Shown here one piece after another: positions 1 to 12,000 of a DNA stretch of 64,000 nt. The stretch's first letter is position 1, and every line of letters begins with the position of its first letter. Both the position numbers and the translations under genes were made by a program. Below the pieces are notes generated by a model. It saw only the letters and a program-made list of their open reading frames with translations, searched no databases and was not told where the DNA came from. The stretch covers positions 107,141,290 to 107,205,289 of the forward strand of contig CM075649.1 in NCBI GenBank assembly GCA_037953625.1. Reading direction: 5' to 3'. This stretch comes from Crotalaria pallida (lineage: Eukaryota > Streptophyta > Magnoliopsida > Fabales > Fabaceae).

Positions 1-1002
1 GAAGAATTTGGGATATTTGTGAAAAGATTCAACAAATTTTTCAAAGGGAAGAAAGGTGGATCTTCATCCAATTTCAAGAGAACCAAAGACTCCAAACAAA
101 GAGAAAAGAGTACCAATGATGGAGTTAAGTGTCATGAATGTGGTGGGGTTGGTCACATAAGAATGGAATGTGCCACATTCTTGAAGAAGAATGACAAGAA
201 GACCCAAGAGACCAAAGGGAAGCGTGCATACATTGTTTGGGATGCACCGGAGAAGAGCAATGAATCATCTTCAAGTAGTTCCGGTGATGAAAATGCAAAT
301 CTTTGTCTCATGGCCAAGAACAATCATGAGTCCTCATCAAGAGCTAATCATGACATGGGTGAAAGTGATGATAAGGTAACCTCTAGCTCTTCTTGTTCCT
401 CTTCAAACTCCATTTCCTATGATGATTTGCAAGAAGCCTACAATGAAATGTTAATTCAATTTAGAAGGCTTGCTAAAATCAATAAGGAAAAAGGAAAGAA
501 AATTTTGGAGTTTCAACAAGAAATTGATGAATTGCAAAAATCTATAAATGAGTTGAAACTTCAAAATGAATCCTTGGAACTTATTAATTCTAGTCATCAA
601 AGTGATTGTGCAAATCATGAGGAGATTATCACTCCATGTGAGAGATGTGATGAACTTGAAAAAGAAGTGAAAGAGTTGAAAAACAAACTCACAATCTCAC
701 ATAGTGATAGAAACCTCAACCGGTTGTTGAACTCTCAAAGACATAATCACAACAAAACCGGTTTAGGATATGTTCATAAAACGAACAAAAAGTACAAGGT
801 GGGTGGAACATTTTCTAAGAAAAATTCATCAAAGAGACCAACTTGTACTTATTGTGGAAAGGTTGGACATATCAACATTGAGTGCCACATTAAGAAGTTT
901 GAAATGAAAAAGGGCACTTATATGTGGATTAAGAAGGGAGAAAGTCCCAACACTAACCCTAAGGGACCCAACATTGTTTGGGTACCCAAAGTGAACAAGT
1001 GA
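1..1002 (+). CDS. gag: SIRE copy A gag, C-terminal part
   Basis: The frame is open from base 1, so the start lies outside the window. The visible protein is the nucleocapsid half of Gag, which packages element RNA. It has a CCHC knuckle (CHECGGVGHIRMEC, bases about 130-171), a Ser-rich acidic stretch, a coiled-coil-like Glu/Lys/Leu segment (bases about 460-700) and a second knuckle (CTYCGKVGHINIEC, bases about 844-885). It ends in GPNIVWVPKVNK and a TGA at 1000-1002. It matches residues from about 260 of the complete gag in copy B with a few substitutions. Pol starts 13 bp downstream in another frame; see the finding on that junction. Confidence 0.9.
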   Translation, partial: EEFGIFVKRFNKFFKGKKGGSSSNFKRTKDSKQREKSTNDGVKCHECGGVGHIRMECATFLKKNDKKTQETKGKRAYIVWDAPEKSNESSSSSSGDENANLCLMAKNNHESSSRANHDMGESDDKVTSSSSCSSSNSISYDDLQEAYNEMLIQFRRLAKINKEKGKKILEFQQEIDELQKSINELKLQNESLELINSSHQSDCANHEEIITPCERCDELEKEVKELKNKLTISHSDRNLNRLLNSQRHNHNKTGLGYVHKTNKKYKVGGTFSKKNSSKRPTCTYCGKVGHINIECHIKKFEMKKGTYMWIKKGESPNTNPKGPNIVWVPKVNK

Positions 1003-1015
1003 TTTCATTTTGTAG

Positions 1016-4000
1016 GTGTGTCTTCAAACGGGAAAACAATTGTGGTATCTTGATAGTGGATGTTCGAAGCACATGACGGGAGATAAGCGGCACTTCATTG
1101 AGCTTACTCCAAAGGAAAAGGGTTATGTCACTTATGGGGACAACAACAAAGGCAAAATCCTTGGTATTGGTAAAATCGGAAACTCTTCAAACTTGATTAT
1201 TGATAATGTGCTCTATGTTCAAGGATTAGAACATAATCTCTTGAGCATAAGCCAATTATGTGATATTGGCAATCATGTAGTTTTTACCTCTACCCATTGC
1301 CTCATTAAAAGTGACAAAGATGAATCAATAAAATTTGTTGGTAGAAGGTCAAATAATACTTACTTAGTTGATTTGAACAAAGTCACTTCTTTGGTCTCTA
1401 CTTGTTTAGTGAGCAAAGAAAATGACACTTGGTTATGGCATCGTAGGACCGCTCATATAAATGTAAACCAATTGAAGAAAATTCAATCTAAAGATCTAGT
1501 AGTTGGTTTACCAAAGCTAAATTTTTCTATTGAAGGTGTTTGTTCCCCTTGCAAGAAATGTAAACAAACTAAAAACACCTTTGGATCAAAAATGGTTATG
1601 TCCACATCAAGGCCATTAGAAATGCTTCATATGGACTTGTTTGGACCATCACAAATAAAAAGCTTTGGTGGCAACTATTATGCATTGGTGATTGTTGATG
1701 ACTTCTCTAGGTTTACTTGGACTTTATTTTTAACTACTAAGAGTGAGACCTACAAATCATTTAAACATCATGTCAAACTTTTGCAAAACCAAGTAAATCA
1801 AAAAGTAATTATTATTCGTACCGATCATGGTGGTGAATTCTAAAACCACAAATTTGATAGATTTTGTGCTAAAAATGGTATTGAGCATCAATTCTCCGCA
1901 CCAAGGACTCCGGAACAAAACGGAGTGGTAGAGCGGAAAAATAGGGTGCTAGAGGAACTTGCTAGAACCATGTTAAATGATTCTCAAGTACCTCAATATT
2001 TTTGGGCCGATGCCGTCAATACGGCTTGTTATGTTTTAAATCGTATTTTGATAAGGCCCTCTTTGGATAAAACCCCCTATGAACTTTACAAGGGAAGAAA
2101 GCCAAATATATCTCATTTTCATGTCTTCGGATGCCAAGTTTTTGTTTTAAATAATGGAAAAGAACACATTGGCAAGGTTGATTCCAAATCCGATGAAGGC
2201 ATATTTTTAGGCTATTCTTCTCATAGTAAAGCTTATAGAATTTTCAATAAAAGAACTTTAACTATTGAGGAATCAATTCATGTGGTTTTTAATGAGTCTT
2301 CAAAAGAAGATAGAGTTTTATGTGATGCTAGTGAAGATGGCATTGTCTTTTCAAAAGAAGAAAAAGAGAGAGAGAATTCAAAAGTTGATGAAGGAGAAGT
2401 AAGGGAAGAACTTCCTCCAACTTGGAAATCGGTCAAGGCTCATCCTATAGACAAAGTCATAGGAGATATGTCAAAGGGAGTACTTACTCGTAGGTCTATT
2501 CAAAACATTTGCCACTATGTCTCATTTGTTTCTCAAATTGAACCTGATTCAATTAAAAAGGCCATTGAGGATGATCATTGGGTTCTTGCTATGCAAGAAG
2601 AATTAAACCAATTTGAAAGAAATGAAGTTTGGGATCTAGTCCCTAAACCCGATGATCATACCATAATTGGTACTAAATGGATTTATAGAAACAAACTTGA
2701 TGAATCCGGGTTGATTATAAGAAACAAAGCTAGACTAGTAGCTCAAGGGTACAACCAAGAGGAAGGTATCGATTATGATGAGACCTTTGCTCCGGTTGCA
2801 CGTCTTGAAGCAATCCGAATTTTAGTTGCTTATGCTTCAATCATGAAATTCACTTTATATCAAATGGATGTTAAAAGTGCTTTCTTGAATGGGTTTATAA
2901 ATGAAGAAGTGTATGTCAAACAACCCCCCGGTTTTGAAAATAGTGAATTTCCAAACCATGTTTATAAATTGAAAAAGGCACTCTATGGATTGAAACAAGC
3001 TCCTAGAGCTTGGTATGATCGATTGAGTTCCTTTCTATTAGAAAACAAGTTTCAAAGAGGGAAGGTTGATAATACATTATTTATTTATAAAACCAAGGAT
3101 GACATTTTGTTAGTACAAATCTATGTTGATGATATCATTTTCGGTGCTACTAACGTGTCTCTTTGTAGAAAGTTTTCAAATTTGATGAAAAAGGAATTTG
3201 AAATGTCAATGATGGGAGAACTCAAGTTCTTCCTAGGCTTACAAATAAAGCAAGTCAAGGAGGGGATATTTGTGCATCAAGGGAAATATTGCAAAGAGCT
3301 CCTTGAAAAATTCGGATTGGACAAGTGCAAGGAAGCCTACACTCCAATGAGCACATCATGCTACCTAGATAAGGATGAACAAGGTACACCGGTTGATGTT
3401 AGTAAGTATAGGGGTATGATAGGTAGTCTCCTATATCTCACTGCATCTAGACCGGATATTATGTTTAGTGTATGCATGTGTGCTAGATTTCAAGCTAATC
3501 CTAAAGAATCTCACCTATCCGCAGTTAAACATATATTTAAGTATCTAAAAGGAACAATTAACACTGGTTTATGGTATCCTGCTGATGCCAATCTTAGTCT
3601 AGTTGGTTACTCGGATTCCGACTTCGCCGGATGCAAGCTTGATCGCAAAAGCACCAGTGGTACTTGCCATTTCTTGGGAAGTTCATTGGTGTCATGGTTT
3701 TCTAAAAAGCAAGCTTGTGTCGCTCTTTCTACCGCCGAAGCGGAATATATCGCAACCGGTAGTTGTTGTGCTCAACTGTTATGGATGAAACAACAATTAT
3801 CAGATTTTGGTTTGAAACTTGAAAATATTCCGATTAGATGTGATAACACGAGTGCAATCAATTTGACTAAGAATCCGGTGTATCACTCAAGAACTAAACA
3901 CATTGAAATAAGACATCATTTTTTAAGAGATCATGTACAAAAGGGTGATTGCACAATTGAATTTGTTAGTACCACAAATCAATTAGCCGACATTTTTACA

Positions 4001-4075
4001 AAACCTCTACCAAGGGACACCTTTTATCATATTAGGAGAGAACTTGGTATTTTAGATGAAGCTAATATAGGCTAA
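1016..4075 (+). pseudogene. pol: SIRE copy A pol (protease, integrase, RT, RNase H) with one nonsense codon
   Basis: One frame of 3,060 bp, the same length as pol of copy B, interrupted by a single TAA at 1841-1843. Copy B has GAA there, so the change is G to T at codon 276. The stop falls just after RTDHGGEF, between the second Asp and the Glu of the integrase DDE triad, so only protease and part of integrase could be made. Other landmarks are intact: protease WYLDSGCSKHMTG, integrase LHMDLFG and QNGVVERKN, RT core QIYVDDIIF, RNase H motifs SDSDFAGC and ALSTAEAEYIA, and the tail NQLADIFTKPL. No ATG opens the frame. Conserved residues lost in copy B (FFLGLQI, EYIATGS, TPYELYKG) are kept here. 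Confidence 0.93.
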
Positions 4076-5446
4076 TTGCATTGTGTTTCATTTTTGGAAA
4101 ATCACCATATTAGTCTTACTCTAATGTGTTATTGATTCTTAGTTAAATTGTCCTTGATGATATTTGAAATTGTATATGTTAATTGTGTGTGATTCTGAAC
4201 TGTATTCCAAGTTGGTAATGAAGCATTTGTGTTTGATTTGTGTTTGGTCTTTTAAAACTGAGTTTTTACTTTCTGTTCTGTCAAAATACTCGAGTTTTTC
4301 CAAAAACACTCGAGTATTTTAATTCAAAATTAAATCAGTTTTAAATTGAAAAAGTTTTTAATCAGGGTCTGAGAAAAATACTCGAGTGTTTCTCAAAACA
4401 CTCGAGTCTTTATTAAAATACTCGAGTGTTTTTCGAAACACTCGAGTCTTTCGAAACCCCCAATTTTTGAACTTTCAGACCAAACTCGAGTATTTTCCAA
4501 AAACTCGAGTATTTTGCGTTTTCCTGAAATTTGAACTTTCGGACCATACTCGAGTTTTTCAATTTTTACTCGAGTTTTCTGGGGAAATCTGGGCTGAGTC
4601 ACGATCGACTCGAGTATATTTTCAAAAACTCGAGTATATCCTAAAGAACAACTCGAGTATTTATGAATATACTCGAGTATTTTGAACTGTTTATATATAC
4701 TCTCAGACTCGAGTTTTTTTTTGCGACCCTCTTCTCTCTCGGTTTTCTCATATCTCTCTCCTCAAAACTCAGATTTTCCTCAAAGTTTTGTCAAATCTTA
4801 CTAGTTTTTCATCCTCTAAACTCTTCTCTCGGTTTTATTCTCCTCCAGATGCTCCATCTCCTTCGATGTTTTGATGATGTTGACCTTTGGATTTTATCTT
4901 AATTTTCATTCTGTTTTTATCATGTTGGTCTTTGTTACATTTTCTGTATTTTGAGAACTTGGTGTTTTGAGACTTTGGGTTTATTATTGCACCTTTGATT
5001 TGGACCTTTTATGATGTTTTTACGTTAATGAATTTGGTCTTCATTATGATGTTTGTGCAAAGCTTTAGGGGGAGCTCTTTATCGTTATTATATCTCCATT
5101 TTATTTGCATAGTTGGTTATGGGGTTTTCCGATTATGCACCTCTCCTCCCTTGATCTTTTTCCTAAATTGTTACATCTTTTTTGGCGTATGACAAAAAGG
5201 GGGAGAGATATTATACACTTGTCTTGATATTGTTGCACCTAAAATTCTCTAATTATGGTATATACTCTGATAATTGTTAAATACTCTAATACCATAGGCT
5301 TGGTGCTAAAATTAAATTGTCATAACATCTTGCACAAGCTGAATTTTTAGATAGGTGAAAAGTATCATATAGTGAGGGGGAGTTGCATTTTCAAGTGGAT
5401 TCAAGCTCAACAAATGGATCAAGTGTTAATTATTTTTGTCATCACC
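4076..5446 (+). other. SIRE copy A 3' untranslated region
   Basis: 1.37 kb between the pol stop and the polypurine tract. In autonomous SIRE elements this position can hold an envelope-like frame; none longer than about 100 codons is visible here. The first half holds the ACTCGAG array. The second half is T-rich, with repeated gggggag tracts at about 5048, 5201, 5377 and 5451. Confidence 0.8.
4289..4715. repeat. Array of ACTCGAG palindromes in SIRE 3' UTR
   Basis: Fifteen exact CTCGAG hexamers occur in 427 bp, mostly in the phrases AATACTCGAGTATTT and AACACTCGAGTCTTT. Ten more lie in the adjoining LTR (5776-6901). Because the word is a palindrome, both strands read similarly and produce mirror-image spurious frames. 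Copy B keeps the first part of the array (about 51204-51430). Confidence 0.92.
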
Positions 5447-5460
5447 AAAAAGGGGGAGAT
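5447..5460 (+). promoter_or_regulatory. Polypurine tract of SIRE copy A
   Basis: The purine run aaaaagggggaga followed by t lies directly before the LTR start TGTGAATTC. This is the expected primer site for plus-strand DNA synthesis in an LTR retrotransposon. Confidence 0.85.
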
Positions 5461-7036
5461 TGTGAATTCAATGCTCCTAATTAGGTGGATTATGTTTTGA
5501 TGATGACAAAATAATTAACAAATCATGCCTTGAAGATATTGCAACATCAACATCAACAAGAAGTCAAGAAAAGAAGACAAGTGCCCAATCATTCTCAATC
5601 AAATATTAATTGTAAATTTCTAATTTATGTTGAGAGTGGTTGAGAGTGGGTAGAAATAGTTAGTCTCTTCTAGGAATAAATTTTTATATGTTTATTAAGT
5701 TGAGATTGACCAAAAATTAATACTTGAGAGGAAAAATAAAATTGAAAAATAATTTTTCCCATATCTGATCAAAATACTCGAGTATTTTGATAAAGACTCG
5801 AGTATATACTCGAGTATTTATAGAAAAACTCGAGTATTTGTGCCAGGTCAGCAAATATGACCGTTAGTCTGGTTCGTGCACCAATTCACTCGTGACCGAC
5901 CAAAAAGACTCGAGTATTTACCAAAAGACTCGAGTATTTTTGTCCAGTCAGCAAAAATGAACGTTGGAGAGACTCAAAAACCAAATTGAGGGCATTTGAG
6001 TCTCATCCAACCCCAAGAGAGAATTCTGAACTTGATTGTAAAATTTCTCTTTGAATTTGTGCAAGAACAAACAAGACAACAAGATCATATTGATTCAAGC
6101 TTTCTTAATTTCCTCTTCTCAAGTGTTAATTCCCAAAAAGCTCAACTTCTCACTCATATTGTCATTTTATTCCAAGTTGAGTTTTAGGCCTCAATTCTTA
6201 CATTGAGCTGTGCTTATTTGTGCTAATCCATTGTGAGATTAGTAATACACATACAAAAAGCTTGATTATTCAAAGTCTTGGATTGTTCCCAAGCAAACCC
6301 TAAGTGGCTTAGGGTGTTGGAAGTCTTGAGAGGTTCTCAAGCACAAGACTAGGAGGTTCCTAGCCCGGTGGAGTTTCTTGAAGGGAGTTCAAGGAAGCTT
6401 TGTGAAGAGTTCTTCAATCACCGGAATCAAATTGGGGTAGAAATCAAGAGTTTGGTACACTCTTGAAAGGGTTAGGTTGAGTGAGGCCATTCTCAAGCAA
6501 TCCTTTGTAATTTCTAACAATTTGATTATTAGTAGAAACTCCTAAGTGATTAGGAGGACTGGATGTAGCTCATTGTTGGAGTGAACCAGGATAAAATTGC
6601 TTGAGTGTTGGTTTATTGCTTTTAATCTACTTTCTAGCTCAATAGACTTAAGTCATTTCAATCAATTAGGATTTATACAATTAGGTAGCAAGTTCAAGGA
6701 ATCTTTGTGTTTAAAAGTTATTTAGATTGCTTGCTATTCTGTTGGATAAGTTCCTGTTTATTATTGAATTGATTTGAGTTAAATTGCTGAATTTTCGTTT
6801 CTGGTTTTTCTGCTATCTGATAGGAAAAACTCGAGTATTTCAGAAAAGACTCGAGTTGTTCATCACTGAAAAACTCGAGTATTTCACAAAAGACTCGAGT
6901 CTTTTGTGTCTGATTCCAGAAAATTCAGTCTTAGCTCCATTCTTCAATTATCAATCCAAATATTTGGTATTAGTGCTTCAAAATACTATTCACCCCCCCT
7001 CTAGTATTTGCTTAGCCCGCTTGTTGGTTTCCAACA
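5461..7036 (+). repeat. SIRE copy A 3' LTR (1,576 bp)
   Basis: Starts TGTGAATTCAATGCTCC just after the polypurine tract and ends GGTTTCCAACA. The same boundaries are confirmed by copy B, where the identical end is followed by a tRNA primer site. The two LTRs differ at roughly fifteen places, including small indels near 5985-6025. The LTR carries ten CTCGAG words in two clusters (5776-5940 and 6826-6901). Confidence 0.95.
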
Positions 7037-9032
7037 GAAGCAACTGTATAGTGACCATCAGAATTGAGCATCCAGTTATTGCCTTGGAACCCCAATTTTA
7101 GCATATCTCGAGCCTTTAGCAACTATTTCCAGTGCCAGTTATGCCCTTGAGCAGCAATGCGGGACCAGAAATCTTGTTCTTTGATGTAGATAGTATGAAT
7201 CCACCTGATCCAAAGACAATCCTTCTTATTAGCTATAGCCCACACCTGTTTACCTAGAGCAGCAATATTCCACAGAACACTATTCTTTATGTTGAGACCA
7301 CCCTACTTCCGAGGCCTGCAAATTCTCTCTCATGCCAATTTGGCAGAATAATTACCCTCCTCAGACTTCCCCCACAAAAAAGATCTACAAATCTTATCAA
7401 TTTCCTTCAACACAGCTTTAGGTATGATGAAAATAGATGCCCAATAGGCATATAAATTTAAAAGCACTGAATTGATCAACCATAGTTTACCTTGGTAAGA
7501 CAAATGTCTAGTCTTCCAAGATTGAATTCTGGATGTTACCTTCTGAACCTGAGTCTTACACACTGCTACATTCCACTTTTTTTACATCAAAGGAACTCCC
7601 AAATATCTGCAAGGAAAAGCTCCAACAGAAAAACCAGTGATGTATAATAAGACCTGCTTAACCTGTGCATTGACACCTGCCATATGTAAGGATGACTTAT
7701 AGAGATTAGCCTCGAGCCCTGTCCTCCTTGAAAACTCAGTGAAAGCCTCCCAAACAATCCTCACACTAGCTGGATGAGCCTTGCAAAACACCATGAGATC
7801 ATCAGCAAAGACAACATTGATAAGCTTGAGCTCCTTGCATTGTGGATGGAATCTGAAATTTCTATGTTTAGAAGCAGCCTGCAATTGTCTTGTAAGAACC
7901 TCCATAGCCATGAGAAATAAAAGAGGGGATACAGGGTCACCCTGTCTTATCCTTCTAGCACCTGTGAACCTAGGCCCCTTCACCCCATTCAACACAATAT
8001 TATAGGACACAGAGGAAATGCAAGCCTGAATCTAGTGAACAAACTTGACAGGAAACTTGAAGGCATTTAGCATGTCAATAATAAAATCCCAAGCAATAGA
8101 ATCATAGGCCTTCTTGAGGTCTATCTTCATTAGGCATCTAGGAGAGACTCTTTTCCTTCCATACAGTCTTACAAGTTCCTGAGAAATCAAGATGTTATGG
8201 CTTATGCTTCTATCCCTAACAAAAGCACCCTGGTTATCCTGGATTAGATAAGGCAACATCAAACTTAACCTATCACAGAGGAGCTTAGCAATGCATTTGT
8301 AAATACTATTACAACAGGCAATAGGTCTATACTCATGCACAAACTTAGGTGCATCAACTTTTGGAACCATGACCAAATTAGTAGAATTAAGTTCTCTAAG
8401 CATATGGCCAGAATGAAAGAACTGTTTGACTGCAGTACAACAGTCTTCACCCACTATATCCTAGGCATTAATAAAAAGTCCAGAACCAAACCCATCAGGG
8501 CCAGGGGCTTTATCATGATTAATAGAAAACATAGCCTATTTAATTTCATAATCAGTGAAAGGCTGAATAAGCCTTACCTGTTGCTCCAGTGATAATACAT
8601 TGCCTTTAGACATAATCTCAGGATTAAGGCTAACTCTTTCCTGATTCCTGCTAAATAACTGCTAATAGTACAAAAGGAAAGCATGTTCAATCTTTTCCTG
8701 ACCTGAAATCATCTCCCCATTATCATTCTGCAGACACAGCACTCTATTCTGGTACTGTCTTTGTTTGATAAATTTGTGAAATAGGCTTGAGTTCTCATCC
8801 CCTTCCTTCAACCATGAGAGCTTAGCCTTCTGCCTCAAGAAAGTGAAAGCATCCTTCCGGATAGCTCGATACTGCTTCAGGACTTCTCTTTCCTCAATCT
8901 GAAGATTAATGTCATCTGGAGTCTGACACAACTCCCTTTGAATTCTGGTCAAATTCTCCTTCAAATCAAGCTCTCTTTTGTCAATTTTGGCAAAGTGTGT
9001 TCTGTTCAGATCTGATAAAGGTTTTTGTAACG
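7037..9032 (-). pseudogene. LINE ORF2, reverse transcriptase part, decayed
   Basis: Read right to left: a helical linker with LSWLKEGDENSSLFHKFIKQ (about 8780-8840), then RT motifs HDKAPGPDGF, EYRPIACCNSIYKCIAKLL, DNQGAFVRDRSISHN, KIDLKKAYDSIAWDF, IRQGDPVSPLLFLMAMEVL and the catalytic VVFADDLMVF (about 7795-7825). After these come RIQSWKTRHLSYQGKLWLI and GGLNIKNSVLWN, and the frame ends at DGHYTVAS against the SIRE boundary. Several in-frame stops (for example near 8030, 8460, 8650 and 7580) make it non-functional. Target-primed reverse transcription was its ancestral role. Confidence 0.9.
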
Positions 9033-11359
9033 TGTAACATCTCGTTATTTCTAATACCTCTAGCAAAATAATTAAATGATTTAATATGATGTTTTCAAGA
9101 TTTGAGTCTCGGAATAAAATTCTGATTTCATCATTATATTTGAAATATGTTTTCTAGTCAAAATAAGTATAAATTTGTTATCATACGTAAATAAAGTAGT
9201 ATTTTTATTTAGTTTAATTAACATTTTGACAGGGAGCTCAAGTGGCAAGCCTTAGAGGCATTTTTATAAATAGCTTCTTCAAAAAAATATGTTTAACTTA
9301 ATATTTTGAGCGTCCCCGTAAATTTTCATAGTGTTTAGAGGTTACTTTATTTTTAGCTTCTGGACTGGTTTAATATATTACCGGTTTAAATTATATATAA
9401 TAATCTTCTACTTCAGAATTTTAAATATTATGTATTATCAAGTTTAATATCAAGATTTAGAAAATATATTTACTTTTGAATTTCGATAATTTTTCTTACG
9501 CAATAGCTATCCGGAAGGATCGGTAACTTTATTATTTTTTAATCAGTTTTGAGTAATTCAAAATACAATATTGTTTTACCTAAACGTATTTTATTTTTAG
9601 TATCATCCAACTTTTAACTATAATCCAAAATACATACACACATTGACCCACAAATAAAAACAAAATATAAAAGTATATATATATATTTATATAAAATTCC
9701 TAGTCTGGCCATGTGCCGTAGTAACCCACCCCAAATTAAAGCATAAATGAGAAATTGGTAGAAACTACGGAGAGAGATCAACGTTTTTAAGAGAGAGAGA
9801 AGAACACAATGAGAGAAATAGAAATAGAAATAGAAATAGAAATAGAGAGAGTGCAGACGCGGGGGCGAGAGGAAAAGAGAAATCTGTAGAGTTTTCAATA
9901 TTCCCGGTCAAATAACTCAAGATCCAACCGTTCAATCTCAAATCCTTTTTAGGTATATGATCTTCTCAACTTCCTCTATCCATCTACCTAATTTATTCAA
10001 CAATCCATCAATATTTTTACTATCCCTAAATTTTCAAATAAAGAGATGTTTTGGGGAAAGTGATATATATATTTATTGAATAATGATATGTATTTATTAT
10101 TTTAACAAAAATGGATTTAGTTGATATATATATATATATATATATATTCATATATTTTTAATGTTATAATTAGTTTTATCATATGTCCCTATTTAGATCC
10201 AACACGCTATTGACCTTGACCTTGGAGCAAGTCGCGGATGTAAACGTGGCTCTGTCGTTATTACTAGGATTTTCAGGTAAGGGGAGACACTTTTCTACAC
10301 TTTGAGTTAGAGATAGTTAGAGTTTATAATAGTATTTGGATTTAATAATTAAATTAGAGCGTGGGTAGCAAAATAGTGCTTGGTAAGAGTTTGATTAGAG
10401 ATGACTATTGTATTTTTGGTTGATTTTTATATTATTGGAAATAATTATGTTAAATCTGCTTTTATATCCCGTTAAAGTAGGAAGTGAAGAACCTTAGGGA
10501 GTACTGCACTCTGAGACATACCTGAGTATGTCGACTGAAATGTCTGATATCTGTGAGAATTTGTTGTGCAAACTAAATGCTAAATATGTAAAATTGTGTT
10601 ATATGCTAAATGTGTATAATTGTGGATAAATGCTCAACGTGTATGATTATGGTTAGACGCTACATATGTATTATTTATAAAGTATGGCCAATTATCCTAA
10701 GTTAGAGAACCCAACCAAACTGGTATAAAGTATTAAAAGGCTTGATTACCAAAAACACCTTAAAATGAACTAGAAACACGTGCATTATGGAGTAAGGTGG
10801 ACCTTAGGAAATTGGGAAAGATAATCGATTTCCAGGTTCTATGAACTGAAAAACCCTCATACGGGGAGAATGTGAAGGTTCATAGAACTAGTGGGCGTGA
10901 GTAGATAGTGATTTGATTGTGTTTATGAAACAATCACGGGAGTTACTATAGGGGACTTTGATCACCCCCAACAGAAACTAGTATGAGGAACCCTCCTTCG
11001 GGGAGAATGTGAAGTACTAGTTGAATTGGTGATTGGTCCGGTGCACACTATAATAATTCTATCGGTCACTTCCCTACTTCGTGGCTACGGAGGGTGGTTC
11101 CTCCCCTGTACGATGGACGCGATACGTGAAGTACAGTGGGACCTACATTGCATAAGGAACCCTCCTACGGGGAGAATGTGAAGTGCAATGTAGGTAAAGG
11201 TAGAGGGACATTTACTCCTAGTCTATCTTTCTCAAAGTGTGGAGGGGATGTGAGGCAAAATTATAAAATGTACATTGTACGAAGAACCCTCCTACGCGGA
11301 GAATGTGAAGTACAATGTAGAAGTGTTATTATAGAGGAAATGGAGAAAAGTGCATGCAT

Positions 11360-11400
<41 letters not shown>

Positions 11401-11983
11401 CATGTAGGTTTAATTCACTGAATCCAATGGAATTGTTAAAGTGTATAAAGTTTATAAAGTGAAATGAAAAGTGTAACATTGGATTCAGGGATTAAATCAC
11501 AATGGTATAGAGTTGCATTGCATGTTCATGTGTTTGAGCATAAAAATATTATAAAGTATATGTGTAGTATAATGGAATGAAACGAATTGTGAACAAGGAA
11601 ATGAATGAATGTGAATGTGAATCTTGGATTGGATTGAATGTTTTCTCTGCTATGTGAATGTGGTGCATTATGTTATTCCATCCTTTGATTTGATTATTAT
11701 TCCTGCATTTTATTATGGATTATTTATTATCTGCTAATTCACTGTGTTTTGAAAAGGTTTCACCCTTAGTGGTTAACATTTAGGTGCATAAACAAGGAGC
11801 TTGAATATTAGAGTGCGCAGCGGACAAGTCGAAAGAAGGGAATTCCAGTTGAAGCTATGTATATTATGAATGAATTCCCTAATGTATATTATAAACTTGT
11901 TTTGTAAAAAAGAAATTTTCAATTCACTACTTTATTTTAAACTTAAGTTTGTTAATCTTTTAATTATAAATCGGGGTGTTACA
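9033..11983 (+). repeat. 5' LTR of LARD-like element (2,951 bp)
   Basis: Boundaries are fixed by the paired 3' LTR. A TATA-rich stretch (about 9676-9694, ending tatataaaatt) is a plausible core promoter, followed by a GA-rich leader with an AAATAG microsatellite near 9818-9848. Other contents: (AT)n at about 10126-10147 and 11364-11393 and a four-unit hairpin array at 10836-11319. It differs from the 3' LTR by many substitutions and small indels, so the insertion is much older than SIRE copies A and B. Confidence 0.94.
10836..11319 (+). repeat. Array of four hairpins with constant core and unit-specific arms
   Basis: Each unit has a near-identical core (gaaccctcctacggggagaa then tgtgaa) between perfect inverted arms that differ between units. 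Unit 1: GTTCTATGAAC 10836-10846 with GTTCATAGAAC 10878-10888. Unit 2: AACTAGTA 10976-10983 with TACTAGTT 11015-11022. Unit 3: ACCTACATTGCA 11141-11152 with TGCAATGTAGGT 11184-11195. Unit 4: TACATTGTAC 11271-11280 with GTACAATGTA 11310-11319. The core itself can pair CTCC with GGAG. Confidence 0.9.
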
Positions 11984-11987
11984 TTTA

Positions 11988-12000
11988 TGGTATCAGAGCA
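11988..12000 (+). promoter_or_regulatory. Primer binding site, initiator tRNA-Met
   Basis: TGGTATCAGAGCA, four bases after the LTR end, matches the usual complement of the 3' end of plant initiator tRNA-Met used by many LTR retrotransposons. Confidence 0.9.

Larger units (their letters stand above)
1..7036 (+). mobile_element. Ty1/copia retrotransposon, SIRE lineage, copy A (5' end outside window)
   Basis: Visible in order are the C-terminal part of gag, pol, a 1.4 kb untranslated stretch, a polypurine tract and the 3' LTR. The domain order protease-integrase-RT-RNase H is that of Ty1/copia. Two widely spaced CCHC knuckles in gag and a long 3' non-coding stretch fit the SIRE/Maximus lineage. 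No envelope-like frame follows pol. The element is colinear with copy B (44497-51454) and about 99 percent identical by eye where both exist, so they are recent sisters. The 3' edge falls inside the LINE reading frame, so this copy inserted into the LINE. Its left target duplication lies outside the window; the right flank is gaagc. Confidence 0.93.

Noticed and set aside
4386..4902. Several frames of 70-100 codons on both strands after SIRE pol, possible envelope-like gene
   Set aside because: They are translations of the palindromic ACTCGAG array, which reads open on both strands; no envelope features or ATG context.
9614..9898. 94-codon minus-strand frame in the LARD LTR
   Set aside because: Built from the AAATAG microsatellite and AT runs; not maintained in the other LTR.
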